The notes beneath the pieces are model-generated. The model saw nothing but the letters and a program-made list of their open reading frames with translations. It ran no database searches and had not been told where the DNA came from. DNA of 32,114 bases from an uncultured Alphaproteobacteria bacterium. GTDB taxonomy: Bacteria; Pseudomonadota; Alphaproteobacteria; HIMB59. Below are positions 31,626 to 32,114 of the stretch, in pieces. The stretch's first letter is position 1, and each line of letters opens with the position of its first letter. The translations under genes were made by a program, and so were the position numbers. The stretch covers positions 1 to 32,114 of the forward strand of contig CACJAI010000009.1 of NCBI GenBank assembly GCA_902591315.1. The letters run 5' to 3'.

Positions 31626-32114
31626 ATTGCGTTGATAAATAAATTACGGAACTTCAATGTATTTAGACCGGGCTTACCGTTTGAAATAGTAAATTTATCA
31701 ACTTTAACTATGGGCATTACAAAATTAGTAGCACTTGTCATGAATGCTTCATCTGCATCAAGCAGAGATTTAATAGAAAATTTTTTTTCCTCAAATTTAA
31801 ATTTATTTTTTTTTAAAATTGATATTAATTTATGCCTTGTACATCCCCTTAAAATTCTAAAGTTAAGTGGGTGCGTAATACATTTATTTTTTTTTATAAT
31901 CCAAATACTTGAGGAATTACCCTCAGTTATCATATTTCTATTATCAAATAATACTGCTTCATGTGATTTATTCTCTTTTGCATGATTTGCAGCTAGAACA
32001 TTACCTAATAGAGAAATACTTTTAATATCTGACCTATGCCATCTTATATCTGGATAAAGAGATGTTTTTACACCTTTTAGTGCTAACTTATTTAAATATT
32101 CAAAGTTTTTATTA
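31622..32114 (-). CDS. Class IV aminotransferase, D-amino-acid transaminase type (partial)
   Basis: The frame is open to the window edge, so about 120 N-terminal residues are missing; 163 are visible. D-I-R-W-H-R-S-D-I-K-S contains the PLP-binding Lys, and L-L-G-N-V-L-A-A-N-H-A-K-E, H-E-A-V-L-F-D and I-T-E-G-N-S-S-S are strongly typical of D-alanine aminotransferase (Dat). BCAT and 4-amino-4-deoxychorismate lyase share the fold, but the R-W-x-R-x-D-I-K-S pattern favours Dat. It is the first visible gene of the minus-strand group with msrA, the J-domain gene and typA. An ATG at 31933 is internal, not the start. Confidence 0.87.
   Translation of the reverse strand, partial: NKNFEYLNKLALKGVKTSLYPDIRWHRSDIKSISLLGNVLAANHAKENKSHEAVLFDNRNMITEGNSSSIWIIKKNKCITHPLNFRILRGCTRHKLISILKKNKFKFEEKKFSIKSLLDADEAFMTSATNFVMPIVKVDKFTISNGKPGLNTLKFRNLFINAI

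Noticed and set aside
1..32114. CRISPR arrays, transposons, phage genes, toxin-antitoxin or defence islands
   Set aside because: No regularly spaced repeats, transposase, integrase or defence-family motifs were seen on either strand.

Overview
The window is a very AT-rich, densely packed stretch of what looks like a streamlined marine alphaproteobacterial chromosome, of the SAR11 or HIMB59/AEGEAN-169 kind. The inference rests on the low GC, the almost complete lack of intergenic DNA (most junctions are a few bases or overlaps), and two gene orders common in Alphaproteobacteria: DUF502-recG-sdhE-mfd, and rlpA-dacA-tmk-holB-metG-tatD-MBL hydrolase. I see no insertion sequence, phage gene, CRISPR array or other mobile DNA. 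No species can be named from sequence alone.

Layout. 1-1936 is the end of a glycerol-3-phosphate type ABC importer operon (a few codons probably of ugpA, then ugpE and ugpC). 1949-5997 holds nadE, cfa, a divergent thiL-like kinase and the selenouridine synthase mnmH. 5981-8386 is a run of five small or uncharacterised genes (DUF3108, DUF2061, an unnamed membrane protein, DUF6494-like, DUF502). 8375-13723 is the repair and respiration block recG, sdhE and mfd. 13720-16104 is a probable downstream operon of a 64-residue unknown, a 2-oxoglutarate dioxygenase, a glycine-zipper lipoprotein, an IsdG-like monooxygenase and a DUF2721-like membrane protein. 16165-17938 has an unknown small protein, tRNA-Ser(UGA), a TauE/SafE exporter and an unknown membrane protein.

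17980-26568 contains an FMN-dependent alpha-hydroxy-acid dehydrogenase, then an eight-gene operon behind a near-consensus promoter: mltB, a degenerate rlpA, dacA, tmk, holB, metG, tatD and an MBL hydrolase. It joins cell-wall remodelling with replication and translation genes, and neighbouring genes overlap by 8-20 bases at every junction but one. 26608-28028 holds a YbaK-type deacylase, a small membrane protein and a GST-kappa-like isomerase. A 521-base gene-free gap follows, far larger than any other here. On the minus strand, the aminotransferase gene that runs off the window end is followed by exported msrA, a membrane J-domain gene and typA.

The genes are mostly ordinary housekeeping functions, and I do not see a clear new defence or secretion system. 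The points most worth checking are an RlpA-like protein with a damaged catalytic fold in the canonical rlpA position; a TatD whose HxH metal motif reads HxN; a delta-prime subunit with neither P-loop nor zinc cysteines; two divergent gene pairs whose start codons overlap on palindromes; a divergent thiL-like gene tail-to-tail with mnmH; and the gap before typA.
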